Shown one piece after another: positions 1 through 6,732 of a stretch of 11,599 nucleotides of DNA. The translations under genes were made by a program, and so were the position numbers. The notes under the pieces are model-generated. The model did no database searches and was not told where the DNA came from. It saw only the letters and a program-made list of their open reading frames with translations. The DNA lies in contig JAEXCD010000090.1 in NCBI GenBank assembly GCA_023393715.1, positions 1 to 11,599 of the forward strand, read 5' to 3'. Numbering within the stretch: the stretch's first letter is position 1; every line of letters starts with the position of its first letter. Source of the DNA: Bacillota bacterium. Lineage in GTDB: Bacteria > Bacillota > Clostridia > Tissierellales > Peptoniphilaceae.

Positions 1-1298
1 ATCTCCCACTCTTCATCCGTGCCCATCGAATCCTCCGGGCGGGTCGACAGCTCGACGTGGTATTTGAAGCCAAACTTCGTATACACCTCGTCGATCAGGC
101 GGACGACGCGCGTAATTTCCGGCGTGATCTGCTCCGGCGTCATAAAGATATGCGAATCATCCTGCGTGAAGCAGCGAACGCGGAACAGGCCGTGCAGCGC
201 ACCGGACATTTCGTGGCGGTGAACCAGCCCCAGCTCCGCCAGGCGGAGCGGCAGATCGCGGTAGGAATGCGGTTTTGAATTGTACACCAGCATGGAGCCG
301 GGGCAATTCATCGGCTTAATCGCATAATCCTCTTCATCGATGACCGTCGTGTACATATTTTCGCGATAGTGGAACCAGTGCCCGGAGCGCTCCCACAGAT
401 TGCGGTTCAGGATGATCGGCGTCTGGATTTCCTTGTAGCCCTCGCGGACGTGCAGCTCGCGCCAGTAGTCGATCAGCGTATTTTTCAGCTGCATTCCCTT
501 CGGCAGGAAAAACGGAAAGCCCGGCCCCTGCTCCATTAACGCAAACAGCTCCATCTCGCGCCCCAGCTTTCGGTGGTCGCGGCGCTTCGCTTCCTCGATG
601 CGCTCGAGATGCTCCTCAAGCATGGATTTTTTTGGGAAGCTCGTTCCGTAAATGCGCGTCAGCATCTTGTTTTTTTCATCGCCGCGCCAATACGCGCCCG
701 CGATGCTCATCAGCTTAAACGCCTTGATCTGGCCGACCGTCATCAGATGCGGGCCGGCGCACAGATCGGTGAACTCGCCCTGCGAATAAAAGCTGAGCAC
801 CGCATCCTCCGGCAAATCCTCGATCAGCTCGACCTTGTAGTCCTCGCCGCGCTCGCGGAAGAAGCGGAGCGCCTCCTCGCGCGGCATCGTGAACTGCTCG
901 ATCGCCGGATTTTCCTTGACGATCTTCGCCATTTCTTCCTCGATTTTCTTCAGATCGGCATCGACGATCGGCTCGGCAAAATCGACGTCATAGTAGAAGC
1001 CGTCGGCAATCGCCGGTCCGATCGACAGCTTCGCGTCGGGATACAGCCGCTTGATCGCCTGCGCCATCAGGTGTGCCGTCGAGTGTCTGTACGCTTTTCT
1101 TCCTTCTTCGTCGTCAAATGTCAAAACGCTGACCGCCGCGCCGTCGGGAATCTCCGTGCGCAGATCGACCGTCTGCCCGTCGATTTCTCCGGCGCAGGCC
1201 GCCTTCGTCAATCCGCTGCTCAGCTCCTGCGCCAGCTCAATCACCGATAATGCGCGCTCACTTTCATAGCTGCTGCCGTCCTTTAATTTGTACTTCAT
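1..1298 (-). CDS. thrS: Threonyl-tRNA synthetase, N-terminal 432 residues (3' end outside window)
   Basis: This cytoplasmic class II enzyme charges tRNA-Thr with threonine and edits mis-charged serine. The reading frame is open from ATG 1298-1296 to the window edge, giving 432 of the usual ~640 residues; the rest of the catalytic core and the anticodon-binding domain are cut off. Residues 1-61 form a TGS domain. The second (editing) domain shows HSTAH (H72, H76) and CAGPH (C180, H184), the expected HxxxH/CxxxH set. The catalytic core starts near residue 245, with MNCPG carrying the zinc cysteine C332, the HRHE/RVRCFTQDDSHIF motif 2 region at 360-385 and the zinc histidine H383. The usual NCPGHM is NCPGSM here. 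The start is fixed by AAGGAGGAG two bases upstream. The gene is preceded by its own promoter and T-box leader, so it is probably controlled by uncharged tRNA-Thr. Identity is very secure. Confidence 0.97.
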   Translation of the reverse strand, partial: MKYKLKDGSSYESERALSVIELAQELSSGLTKAACAGEIDGQTVDLRTEIPDGAAVSVLTFDDEEGRKAYRHSTAHLMAQAIKRLYPDAKLSIGPAIADGFYYDVDFAEPIVDADLKKIEEEMAKIVKENPAIEQFTMPREEALRFFRERGEDYKVELIEDLPEDAVLSFYSQGEFTDLCAGPHLMTVGQIKAFKLMSIAGAYWRGDEKNKMLTRIYGTSFPKKSMLEEHLERIEEAKRRDHRKLGREMELFALMEQGPGFPFFLPKGMQLKNTLIDYWRELHVREGYKEIQTPIILNRNLWERSGHWFHYRENMYTTVIDEEDYAIKPMNCPGSMLVYNSKPHSYRDLPLRLAELGLVHRHEMSGALHGLFRVRCFTQDDSHIFMTPEQITPEITRVVRLIDEVYTKFGFKYHVELSTRPEDSMGTDEEWE

Positions 1299-1516
1299 AG
1301 CTCCTCCTTAGTAAAAAAGCACATAAAAAGAGCACCTGTCCGAGGGACGAAGTGCTCGTGGTTCCACCCTGTTTGCTTCTCATTTCGCATCGTGATCCGA
1401 GGTGGTCTTCCCGTTTCGGATTTCGGATTCGCCTTTCAGCCGCGTGCAAATCTCTCTTTCTTGCTTTCCCATCCGGTGAAACGGTACTCTTCTCGTCATT
1501 TCACCATATGAAGTTT
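1299..1516 (-). promoter_or_regulatory. T-box riboswitch leader of thrS
   Basis: Read on the minus strand, the region between the thrS promoter and start codon contains the T-box sequence AGGGTGGAACCACG at 1370-1357, a close variant of the consensus AGGGTGGNACCGCG. It runs directly into a terminator hairpin (1357-1330) followed by five T residues. T-box leaders read the charging state of a tRNA: uncharged tRNA pairs with the specifier codon and with the T-box bulge, stabilising an antiterminator. Upstream stem I material is present (GACGAGAAGAG near 1497-1487, AGAGAG near 1459-1454, GGCTGAAAG near 1441-1433). A threonine specifier ACC can be placed at 1406-1404, but an adjacent ACC at 1403-1401 makes the exact register uncertain without folding. 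The 5' end is estimated from the promoter. Confidence 0.9.
1325..1357 (-). terminator. Regulatory intrinsic terminator of the thrS T-box
   Basis: On the minus strand, GAGCAC (1357-1352) pairs with GTGCTC (1335-1330). An inner stem GTCC/GGAC (1348-1345 with 1341-1338) closes a three-base loop, and a run of five T (1329-1325) follows. The 5' arm begins at the last base of the T-box sequence, as expected for the mutually exclusive antiterminator. It stops transcription about 30 bases before thrS when tRNA-Thr is charged. Confidence 0.88.
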
Positions 1517-1521
1517 TGTAT

Positions 1522-1550
1522 AGTATAACGCGTTCCCCTGAAAAACACAA
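1522..1550 (-). promoter_or_regulatory. thrS promoter
   Basis: On the minus strand, a -35 element TTGTGT (1550-1545) and a -10 element TATACT (1527-1522) are separated by exactly 17 bases. This places the start of transcription near 1515, just before the T-box leader. It lies about 30 bases after the nitroreductase stop codon; no clear terminator is seen between them, so some read-through into thrS is possible. Confidence 0.75.
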
Positions 1551-1580
1551 CCTTTCCGCGGCCGCATGTGCGCTGCGCTT

Positions 1581-2150
1581 TTAGCGAACCTGAACGCGCT
1601 TTGAAATATCCTCCCGTTCTTTGGGCTCCGGCTCCTCCTCGATGCCGCCAAACGGCATTTCGGCAAGCAGCACATAGTGCTCCGGCACGCCGTACCGCTC
1701 CCTGACCATCCCGTCGATGACCGGATTGTAATGCTGGAGCGATGCGCCGATTCCCAGCTCGCGCAGCGCCGTCCACACGTTGATCTGAAGCATTCCGTTC
1801 GCCTGGTTTGCCCAAACCGGGAAATTTTCGGCATACAGCGCAAACCGCTCCTCCATCGCCTTGACGACCGCAGCGTCCGTGAAATAGAGCACGGTTCCGG
1901 CGCCCGCCTTAAAGGAATCGATCTTTTCCTGCGCCACGGCTCCGTCAAACACGCGGTACACCTCCTGCCAGAACGCGTCGTGTTCCTCGCCGTACAGGAC
2001 GACCACACGTGCGCTCTTCATATTAAATGCATCCGGCACGAGCTCCGTCACCTGTTCGATTGTCCTGGTTACCTCCTCGCGGGGCACCGGGAGTTTTTTA
2101 TTCAAGTGGTAATAGCTTCTTCTTTTTTCTAATGATTGGATAACAGACAT
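1581..2150 (-). CDS. Nitroreductase-family oxidoreductase
   Basis: Predicted cytoplasmic flavoprotein of 189 residues, the usual ~200-residue length of the small FRM2/HBN1-like branch of the nitroreductase family, which binds FMN and reduces substrates with NAD(P)H. The physiological substrate is unknown. Visible family features are the N-terminal EKRRSYY (residues 8-14, arginines for FMN phosphate), PDAFNMKSARVVVL (39-52), the WANQANGMLQ helix (113-122), the LRELGIGASLQHYNP segment (129-143) and the closing PFGG block (166-169). The start ATG at 2150 is chosen over an in-frame ATG 26 codons upstream because GAGGAGGA sits about five bases before it and the upstream extension is basic and unlike the family. 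It appears to stand alone between the hisS terminator and the thrS promoter. Confidence 0.88.
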   Translation of the reverse strand: MSVIQSLEKRRSYYHLNKKLPVPREEVTRTIEQVTELVPDAFNMKSARVVVLYGEEHDAFWQEVYRVFDGAVAQEKIDSFKAGAGTVLYFTDAAVVKAMEERFALYAENFPVWANQANGMLQINVWTALRELGIGASLQHYNPVIDGMVRERYGVPEHYVLLAEMPFGGIEEEPEPKEREDISKRVQVR

Positions 2151-2173
2151 TGCATCCTCCTCGTCTATTCGGC

Positions 2174-2202
2174 TTTGCGTAATCGGCCGCGGTTTGCGTA
2201 AT
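2174..2202. repeat. Pair of 10-bp direct repeats upstream of the nitroreductase gene
   Basis: TTTGCGTAAT occurs at 2174-2183 and again at 2193-2202, identical and 19 bases apart, with the GC-rich palindromic CGGCCG between them. The pair lies 24-52 bases before the nitroreductase start codon, where a promoter or operator would be expected. No convincing -35/-10 pair could be placed there by eye, so a regulatory role is only inferred. Confidence 0.45.
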
Positions 2203-2303
2203 GCAAGCCGCCTTTGCCGTCGCTTCACCTATACCCAACCTTTTCCCAATTATGCTGCCATAAGAAGAAAATCCTATAAAAAAACAAGGATTTTCGCCGG
2301 ATG

Positions 2304-2338
2304 AAAAACGGGGCCGCGCTTCCCGACGCCTGCCCCGT
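2304..2338 (-). terminator. Terminator of the glnN-hisS transcript
   Basis: On the minus strand, ACGGGGC (2338-2332) pairs with GCCCCGT (2314-2308), followed by a T run (2308-2304). It begins 22 bases after the hisS stop codon, so it most likely ends the GSIII-hisS transcript. A second inverted repeat, AAAATCCT/AGGATTTT, lies just beyond it around 2267-2295, with an A-rich loop on the plus strand. Confidence 0.82.
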
Positions 2339-2359
2339 TGTATTCGTCCGCATTTCGCA

Positions 2360-3718
2360 CTACCTGCCGCCGCACAGGCGCTCAAGCAACTCCTCTCTGG
2401 TGATGCTCCACTGAGCGGCATTCGTCAGATCCTTTAGGGCAACCCTTTGCTCTGCGCGCTCCTGTTCTCCGATCAGGACGGCGTACCGCGCCCCTACGCG
2501 ATCCGCATACGCCAGCTTTTTCTTCGCCTTTCCGCCCTCGAGGTAAATCTGCGCACACACGCCTGCCGCACGCAGAAAATTTGCCGTCTCAATCGCATAT
2601 GCCAGATCTTCCCCGCTCATCGGCAGTACCAGAGCGCGAATGTATTCCCCCTTTTCCGACGAGATCAGCCCCGCCTGCTGAAGCTGATAATACAGCCGCG
2701 TCAGACCAATCGACAAGCCCACGCCCGGGAGATGTGTTTTTGTAAAATTGCTCGCCAAATTATCGTAACGCCCGCCCGAACAAATCGAGCCGATCGACTC
2801 ATAGCCGCAGAGAAACGTCTCAAAAACCGTGCCCGTATAGTAATCCAGTCCCCGCGTAATCGACAGGTCGATGCAAATCCGCTCCTCTGGGACACCGAAC
2901 GCCTGCATGCGTTCATATACGAGGCGCAGCTCGTTCAGCCCCTCGCGGTAGGCCGCGACCGTCCCGGGCGAAGTCGCCCTTTCATCCAACGCCGCGCCGA
3001 CACGGTCGAGCATTGTCAGCGTCGCCGCATTGCTTTCGAGCGGCTTGAGGAAATCGAACAACGCGCCAACGGTTTCTTCGCTCAGCCCTTCTTCCCGGAG
3101 CAGGCCGGAAACCGCCTCTTCCCCGATCTTCGTGAGTTTATCGACCGCACGAAGCACGCTCTCCGAATCCGAAATCCCCAGCGTCGCAAAAAAACCGTTC
3201 AGAAGACGGCGGTTGTTGATGTGAAAGGAAACCGCGCCGATTCCCAGCTCCTGAAAAATGTGATAGATGACGGAGGGCATCTCCGCGTCGTTTTCCACGG
3301 CGAGCTGCTCGCGCCCCACGATATCGATGTCGCATTGATAAAATTCGCGGTACCGGCCCTTCTGACTGCGCTCGCCGCGATAAACCTTAGCGATCTGGTA
3401 GCGGCGAAACGGGAAGGGAAGCTCGGACTCATGCAGAGCGACATAACGCGCCATCGGTACGGTCAGATCAAAGCGGAGCGCCTGCTCTGTCGAGCTCGCT
3501 CCCTTATCAATTCGATAAATCTGCTTGGTCGTTTCGCCGCCGCCCTTGGAAAACAGGACTTCGCTCTTTTCAATCGCCGGCGTGTCCAACGGCCAGAAAC
3601 CATATCGGCGAAATCCGTTTTCAATCGTCTCCTTCATTCGGTCAAAGACGATCTGCTCCTGAGGCAGCAGCTCCATAAAGCCGGATAAAATCGCCGGACT
3701 AACCAATTTTTCACTCAT
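2360..3718 (-). CDS. hisS: Histidyl-tRNA synthetase
   Basis: Cytoplasmic class II enzyme that attaches histidine to tRNA-His; 452 residues, slightly longer than the common ~420-430. Motif 1 lies around GFWPLDTPAIE (40-50) and motif 2 around KVYRGERSQKGRYREFYQCD (111-130). The histidine-specific block RGLDYYTGTVFE is at 289-300, motif 3 follows CSGGRYDNL (313-321) and GVGLSIGLTRL (332-342), and residues 361-452 form the anticodon-binding domain. The histidine block argues against the HisZ paralogue. RFDLTVPMARYVA (82-94) and REFYQCDIDIVG (124-135) resemble eukaryotic and Bacteroidetes enzymes more than the E. coli type. The start is supported by AGGAG seven bases upstream. It follows the glutamine synthetase gene by 41 bases with no terminator between, so the two are probably co-transcribed; no T-box of its own is visible. 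Confidence 0.96.
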   Translation of the reverse strand: MSEKLVSPAILSGFMELLPQEQIVFDRMKETIENGFRRYGFWPLDTPAIEKSEVLFSKGGGETTKQIYRIDKGASSTEQALRFDLTVPMARYVALHESELPFPFRRYQIAKVYRGERSQKGRYREFYQCDIDIVGREQLAVENDAEMPSVIYHIFQELGIGAVSFHINNRRLLNGFFATLGISDSESVLRAVDKLTKIGEEAVSGLLREEGLSEETVGALFDFLKPLESNAATLTMLDRVGAALDERATSPGTVAAYREGLNELRLVYERMQAFGVPEERICIDLSITRGLDYYTGTVFETFLCGYESIGSICSGGRYDNLASNFTKTHLPGVGLSIGLTRLYYQLQQAGLISSEKGEYIRALVLPMSGEDLAYAIETANFLRAAGVCAQIYLEGGKAKKKLAYADRVGARYAVLIGEQERAEQRVALKDLTNAAQWSITREELLERLCGGR

Positions 3719-3759
3719 CTCTCTTCTCCTGAATTATGCAATGCGCCGCATCGCCCCGC

Positions 3760-5847
3760 TCACTGAATGACCAACTCCTCCTGTGAGGGATACGGAAATA
3801 CGTCATACGGCGTGTACAGCTCAACCTGCCGCAGCAGCTCCGAAAGCTCGTTCATCGCCGGCCGCAGCTCGCCGATCATTCGTTCCGCCACCCTTTCGGC
3901 ATTTTTCTCGACAATGATCTGCCCGATCAGCCGGTCCAGATGCATCGTCTGCTCGTCGATCCGATCCAGAAACGCCGCATTCTGTACCGCCCGGCGCTCC
4001 GTCGATTTGCTGCGGCCGGACGCCGCCGCTTGATCCAACTCGATCTGGTAACGCATCAGCGCCGGATAAACCCCCTCCGACGCCATACGGGTAATCGTCC
4101 GCGCCTCCGTCTTGACCGTGTGGATAAACTGACGGAGCAGAACCTGGTAACGCGCCTCCAGCTCCATGCGATTCAGCACGCCGAAATGCTCCAGCATCTC
4201 GATCGTTTCCTCGCACCGAAGCGCATGAATGGACTCAATATAGTTGTCGTAGTGCGCCAGCCCGCGGCGCTCCGCCTCCTGTACCCAGTCGCCGCAATAG
4301 CCGTCCCCGGCGAACAATACGCGATGATGCCTTTTCAGGATATCGTGCGTGATGTGCATCACCGTCTGGTGCAGCGCCTCCTCATCTGCGCAGTGTGCCG
4401 CCTCTAATTGATCGGCAATCTTCTCCAGCGACTGCGCCATCCCGGTAAAGAGGAACGTGTTCAGCGCTGAGGCGTTGAGAGACGAACCGAGCATCCGAAT
4501 TTCAAAGCGGTTCCCACCGAAGCTGATCGGCGAGGTGCGGTTGCGGTCCGTCGCGTCGATGCTCTGCTCCGACAGCGTCACCACCGGAGCCGTCATCCGT
4601 TTTAATTCGACCGGCGTGATCTGCGTGGTTTCCGCCAGCTGTTCAAACAGGTGGTGCAGCTGTGCGCCCAGATAAACCGACACGATCGCCGGCGGCGCCT
4701 CGTGCCCTCCCAGGCGGTAGTCGTTACCCGCGTCGGAGCACGCCATGCGCAAAAGCGTCTGGTTCCGGTCGATCGCCTCGATAAACGCGGAGAGGAACAC
4801 GATGAACTGAAGATCCTCCGGCGCACGATCTCCGGGATCGAACAGATTGTCGCCGTTCGATGCTTCAAGCGAAAAGTTGTTGTGCTTTCCCGATCCGTTC
4901 ATGCCCCGGAAGGGCTTTTCCGTCAGCAGGCACTCCATGCCGTGCCGATGCGCCACACGGCGCAGAATATCCATCACAATCATATTTTGATCGATGGTCG
5001 TCGTGACATCGTCAAAAACCGACGAAAATTCGTACTGTCCCGGGGAAAATTCATTATGCTCGACGGAGGCGTGAATGCCGAGCGACCAGCACTGCTCGTT
5101 CACCTCCCGCATAAATGACTGCACCTCTTCGCTGACGCTGCCGAAGTACGTATCCTCGTAATCTCCGCCCTTGGGCATATCGGCGGAAAACAGTGTGCGT
5201 CCGCAGAACATCAGATCCGGCCGCTCCTTCGCCTTTTCCCGATCAAGCAGAAAATATTCCTGCTCCAGACCCACCATCGGACGGACAAACTGCACGTCCG
5301 TTTTCCCGAGCCGGTGCAGCACACGCGTCGCCTGCTTGCTCAACGCCTGCTTTGCCGTCAGAAGAGGCATCTTCAAATCCAGCTTTGCCCCGGTATAACT
5401 GATAAATACGCTTGGAATGTAAAGCACATGCCCGCGCACAAAGACCGACGAGGTCGCATCCCAGAAGGTGTATCCTCTCGCCTCAAAGGTGTCTCTCAGC
5501 CCGCCGTTCGGAAAGGAGGAACCGTCTGTCTCGCCGCGCATCAGCGATTTACCCGACAGCTTGGTGATGGGATGTCCCGAGGCATCCTTTTGCAGAAAGG
5601 CGTCGTGCTTTTCCGCCGTCTTGCCGTTCAGCGGCTGAAACCAGTGGCAATAGTGCGTCGCGCCGCGTTCCATCGCCCACACCTTCATCGCATGTGCAAT
5701 CGCGTCCGCCGTTTCCCGCGTAATCGGCATTTCGTTGTGAATCGCCTGCTCCCATGCGGAATAAACCGGTCTTGGCAGACGCTCGCGCATCACCGCGTCG
5801 CTGAACTGATCGCTTCCGAATTCTTCTATTAAAGGATATCTCGACAT
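3760..5847 (-). CDS. glnN: Glutamine synthetase type III
   Basis: Cytoplasmic ATP-dependent enzyme making glutamine from glutamate and ammonia. The 695 residues match the ~700-residue type III family, much longer than GSI (~450-470). Recognisable blocks are HWFQPLNGKTAEKHDAF (68-84), GETDGSSFPNGGLRDTFEAR (105-124), GLEQEYF with metal-binding glutamates (193-199), VEHNEFSPGQYE (262-273), the ATP/glutamate loop NGSGKHNNFS (317-326) and GGHEAPPAI (380-388). Further on, the FGGNRFEIRMLGSS block lies near residue 460, and the long helical C-terminal region is typical of type III. The ATG at 5847 is chosen over one nine codons upstream because GGGAGG precedes it by seven bases. It has its own promoter with a consensus -10 and a tandem repeat farther upstream, and is followed by hisS. 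In other bacteria the gene is called glnN or glnA. Confidence 0.95.
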   Translation of the reverse strand: MSRYPLIEEFGSDQFSDAVMRERLPRPVYSAWEQAIHNEMPITRETADAIAHAMKVWAMERGATHYCHWFQPLNGKTAEKHDAFLQKDASGHPITKLSGKSLMRGETDGSSFPNGGLRDTFEARGYTFWDATSSVFVRGHVLYIPSVFISYTGAKLDLKMPLLTAKQALSKQATRVLHRLGKTDVQFVRPMVGLEQEYFLLDREKAKERPDLMFCGRTLFSADMPKGGDYEDTYFGSVSEEVQSFMREVNEQCWSLGIHASVEHNEFSPGQYEFSSVFDDVTTTIDQNMIVMDILRRVAHRHGMECLLTEKPFRGMNGSGKHNNFSLEASNGDNLFDPGDRAPEDLQFIVFLSAFIEAIDRNQTLLRMACSDAGNDYRLGGHEAPPAIVSVYLGAQLHHLFEQLAETTQITPVELKRMTAPVVTLSEQSIDATDRNRTSPISFGGNRFEIRMLGSSLNASALNTFLFTGMAQSLEKIADQLEAAHCADEEALHQTVMHITHDILKRHHRVLFAGDGYCGDWVQEAERRGLAHYDNYIESIHALRCEETIEMLEHFGVLNRMELEARYQVLLRQFIHTVKTEARTITRMASEGVYPALMRYQIELDQAAASGRSKSTERRAVQNAAFLDRIDEQTMHLDRLIGQIIVEKNAERVAERMIGELRPAMNELSELLRQVELYTPYDVFPYPSQEELVIQ

Positions 5848-5882
5848 ATGGATGCCTCCCAGCACTTCAAACAATATGCCCT

Positions 5883-5911
5883 ATTATACCGATTCGTTTC
5901 CCCTGAGAAAA
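5883..5911 (-). promoter_or_regulatory. Promoter of the glutamine synthetase gene
   Basis: A perfect -10 hexamer TATAAT (5888-5883 on the minus strand) lies 35 bases before the start codon. The hexamer 17 bases upstream (TTTTCT, 5911-5906) matches the -35 consensus poorly. A strong -10 with a weak -35 is typical of a promoter that needs an activator, which would fit the tandem repeat located just upstream. The predicted leader is only about 30 bases, so no riboswitch is expected. Confidence 0.6.
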
Positions 5912-5926
5912 GGCATTTTGAGATTT

Positions 5927-5960
5927 CCTGTCCCAACTTGCACCCTGTCCCGGATTGCAC
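5927..5960. repeat. Tandem 17-bp repeat upstream of the glnN promoter
   Basis: On the plus strand CCTGTCCCAACTTGCAC (5927-5943) is followed without a gap by CCTGTCCCGGATTGCAC (5944-5960). The two copies agree at 14 of 17 positions and differ only in three central bases. The repeats cover roughly -50 to -84 relative to the predicted glnN start site, a usual position for an activator binding side by side. No known nitrogen-control consensus (GlnR, TnrA, sigma-54) is recognised in them. Confidence 0.55.
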
Positions 5961-5968
5961 CGATTTGC

Positions 5969-6004
5969 AAAAAGGCGAGCCCCGCCCGAAACTGGGGACT
6001 CGCC
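5969..6004 (-). terminator. Second intrinsic terminator after the ABC operon
   Basis: On the minus strand, GGCGAG-T-CCCC (6004-5994) pairs with GGGGCTCGCC (5983-5974) with a single bulged base. The loop has ten bases and a run of five T (5973-5969) follows. It lies upstream of the predicted glnN promoter, so it is not a glnN attenuator; it most likely backs up the weaker terminator at 6052-6090 and keeps operon transcripts out of glnN. Confidence 0.85.
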
Positions 6005-6051
6005 TGTACGCGATCTTTTGATGTGATTTTCTGATGTAAACAGCCTTCCGC

Positions 6052-6090
6052 AAAAAGCACGCCCCCGGAGCATATTGCCCACAGGAGTGC
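6052..6090 (-). terminator. First terminator of the ABC transporter operon
   Basis: On the minus strand, GCACTCC (6090-6084) can pair with GGGCGTGC (6064-6057) through GCAC/GTGC and CC/GG with one mismatch, followed by five T (6056-6052). It starts seven bases after the ATPase stop codon. The stem is imperfect, so termination may be partial, consistent with a second, stronger hairpin 50 bases on. Confidence 0.6.
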
Positions 6091-6096
6091 GTTTCC

Positions 6097-6732
6097 CTAT
6101 TCCAGTCTTATCCCTGTCACGCAGCCCTTCTCCATGGAAATCATATTCGCTGTGATCGATGAGAGAAAAGCGCCGTCGTGGCTGGCGATCAGAATGGTTG
6201 CGCCCCGATCGTGATATTCGTGAATCATCTCGATCAGAATCTCGATTCCCCGGGCGTCGAGCGCGTTTGTCGGCTCGTCGAGCAAAATGATCTTCGGATC
6301 GCTCAAAAATGCGTAGGCCAGTCCCAGGCGCTGCTTCATGCCCAGCGAGTACTTTCCGTACCGCTTGTCCATGGCCTTGGTCAGTCCGACCTGCTTCAGC
6401 ATGTCCCGGATCCGTTCGTCGGTGATCCCCGGCGTCAGGTACGAAAGCATCTTCAGGTTCTGCACTCCGGTCAGGTTGCCCAAAAAGGCAGGCGCTTCGA
6501 GCAGCAGACCGACCGACTTCGGCATATGCTGAAAATCGACCGGCTGGCCGTCGATCCGCACCTCCCCCTCCGTCAGATGAATCAGTCCGCAGATCGCGCG
6601 GAACAGCATGGTTTTTCCCGAGCCGTTCTGTCCCACAAAACCGTAAATTTTTCCGTCCTCCAAAGTGAGCGAAACGCGACTCAGTACCTGCTCGCCATGG
6701 ATTTCCTTTGTGACATTCTGTAATTCAATCAT
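6097..6732 (-). CDS. ABC transporter ATP-binding protein (BcrA/LanF type)
   Basis: Cytoplasmic ATPase of 211 residues, expected to energise the two permeases encoded just upstream. Walker A is GQNGSGKT (34-41), the ABC signature SLGMKQRL (129-136), Walker B IILLDEP (148-154) followed by the D-loop region TNALD, and the switch histidine H185 lies in ASHD. The position where most ABC ATPases have the Q-loop glutamine is occupied by glutamate (E79 in LLLEAPAF), the 'E-loop' described for LanF proteins of lantibiotic immunity exporters. The protein is short and lacks the C-terminal extension of some BcrA proteins. Its start overlaps the preceding permease stop by four bases (ATGA), indicating translational coupling. 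It is the last gene of the operon. Direction of transport and substrate are not shown by the sequence; export of a peptide or lipid-active compound is the best inference. Confidence 0.93.
   Translation of the reverse strand: MIELQNVTKEIHGEQVLSRVSLTLEDGKIYGFVGQNGSGKTMLFRAICGLIHLTEGEVRIDGQPVDFQHMPKSVGLLLEAPAFLGNLTGVQNLKMLSYLTPGITDERIRDMLKQVGLTKAMDKRYGKYSLGMKQRLGLAYAFLSDPKIILLDEPTNALDARGIEILIEMIHEYHDRGATILIASHDGAFLSSITANMISMEKGCVTGIRLE

Noticed and set aside
573..1250. Long open frame on the plus strand across thrS (225 residues)
   Set aside because: It is the antisense of a well-conserved ThrRS reading frame, has no ribosome binding site, and its protein is rich in R, L and H without recognisable motifs.
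2267..2295. AAAATCCT/AGGATTTT inverted repeat as a second terminator of hisS
   Set aside because: The stem is A/T-rich, the T-rich stretch on the minus strand lies in the loop instead of after the stem, and a stronger terminator precedes it.
2447..3688. 413-residue open frame on the plus strand
   Set aside because: It is fully antisense to hisS, which has every expected motif; such shadows are common in GC-rich genes.
5969..6004. Attenuator or glutamine riboswitch in the glnN leader
   Set aside because: The consensus TATAAT at 5883-5888 places the start site downstream of this hairpin, and no riboswitch core was recognised.
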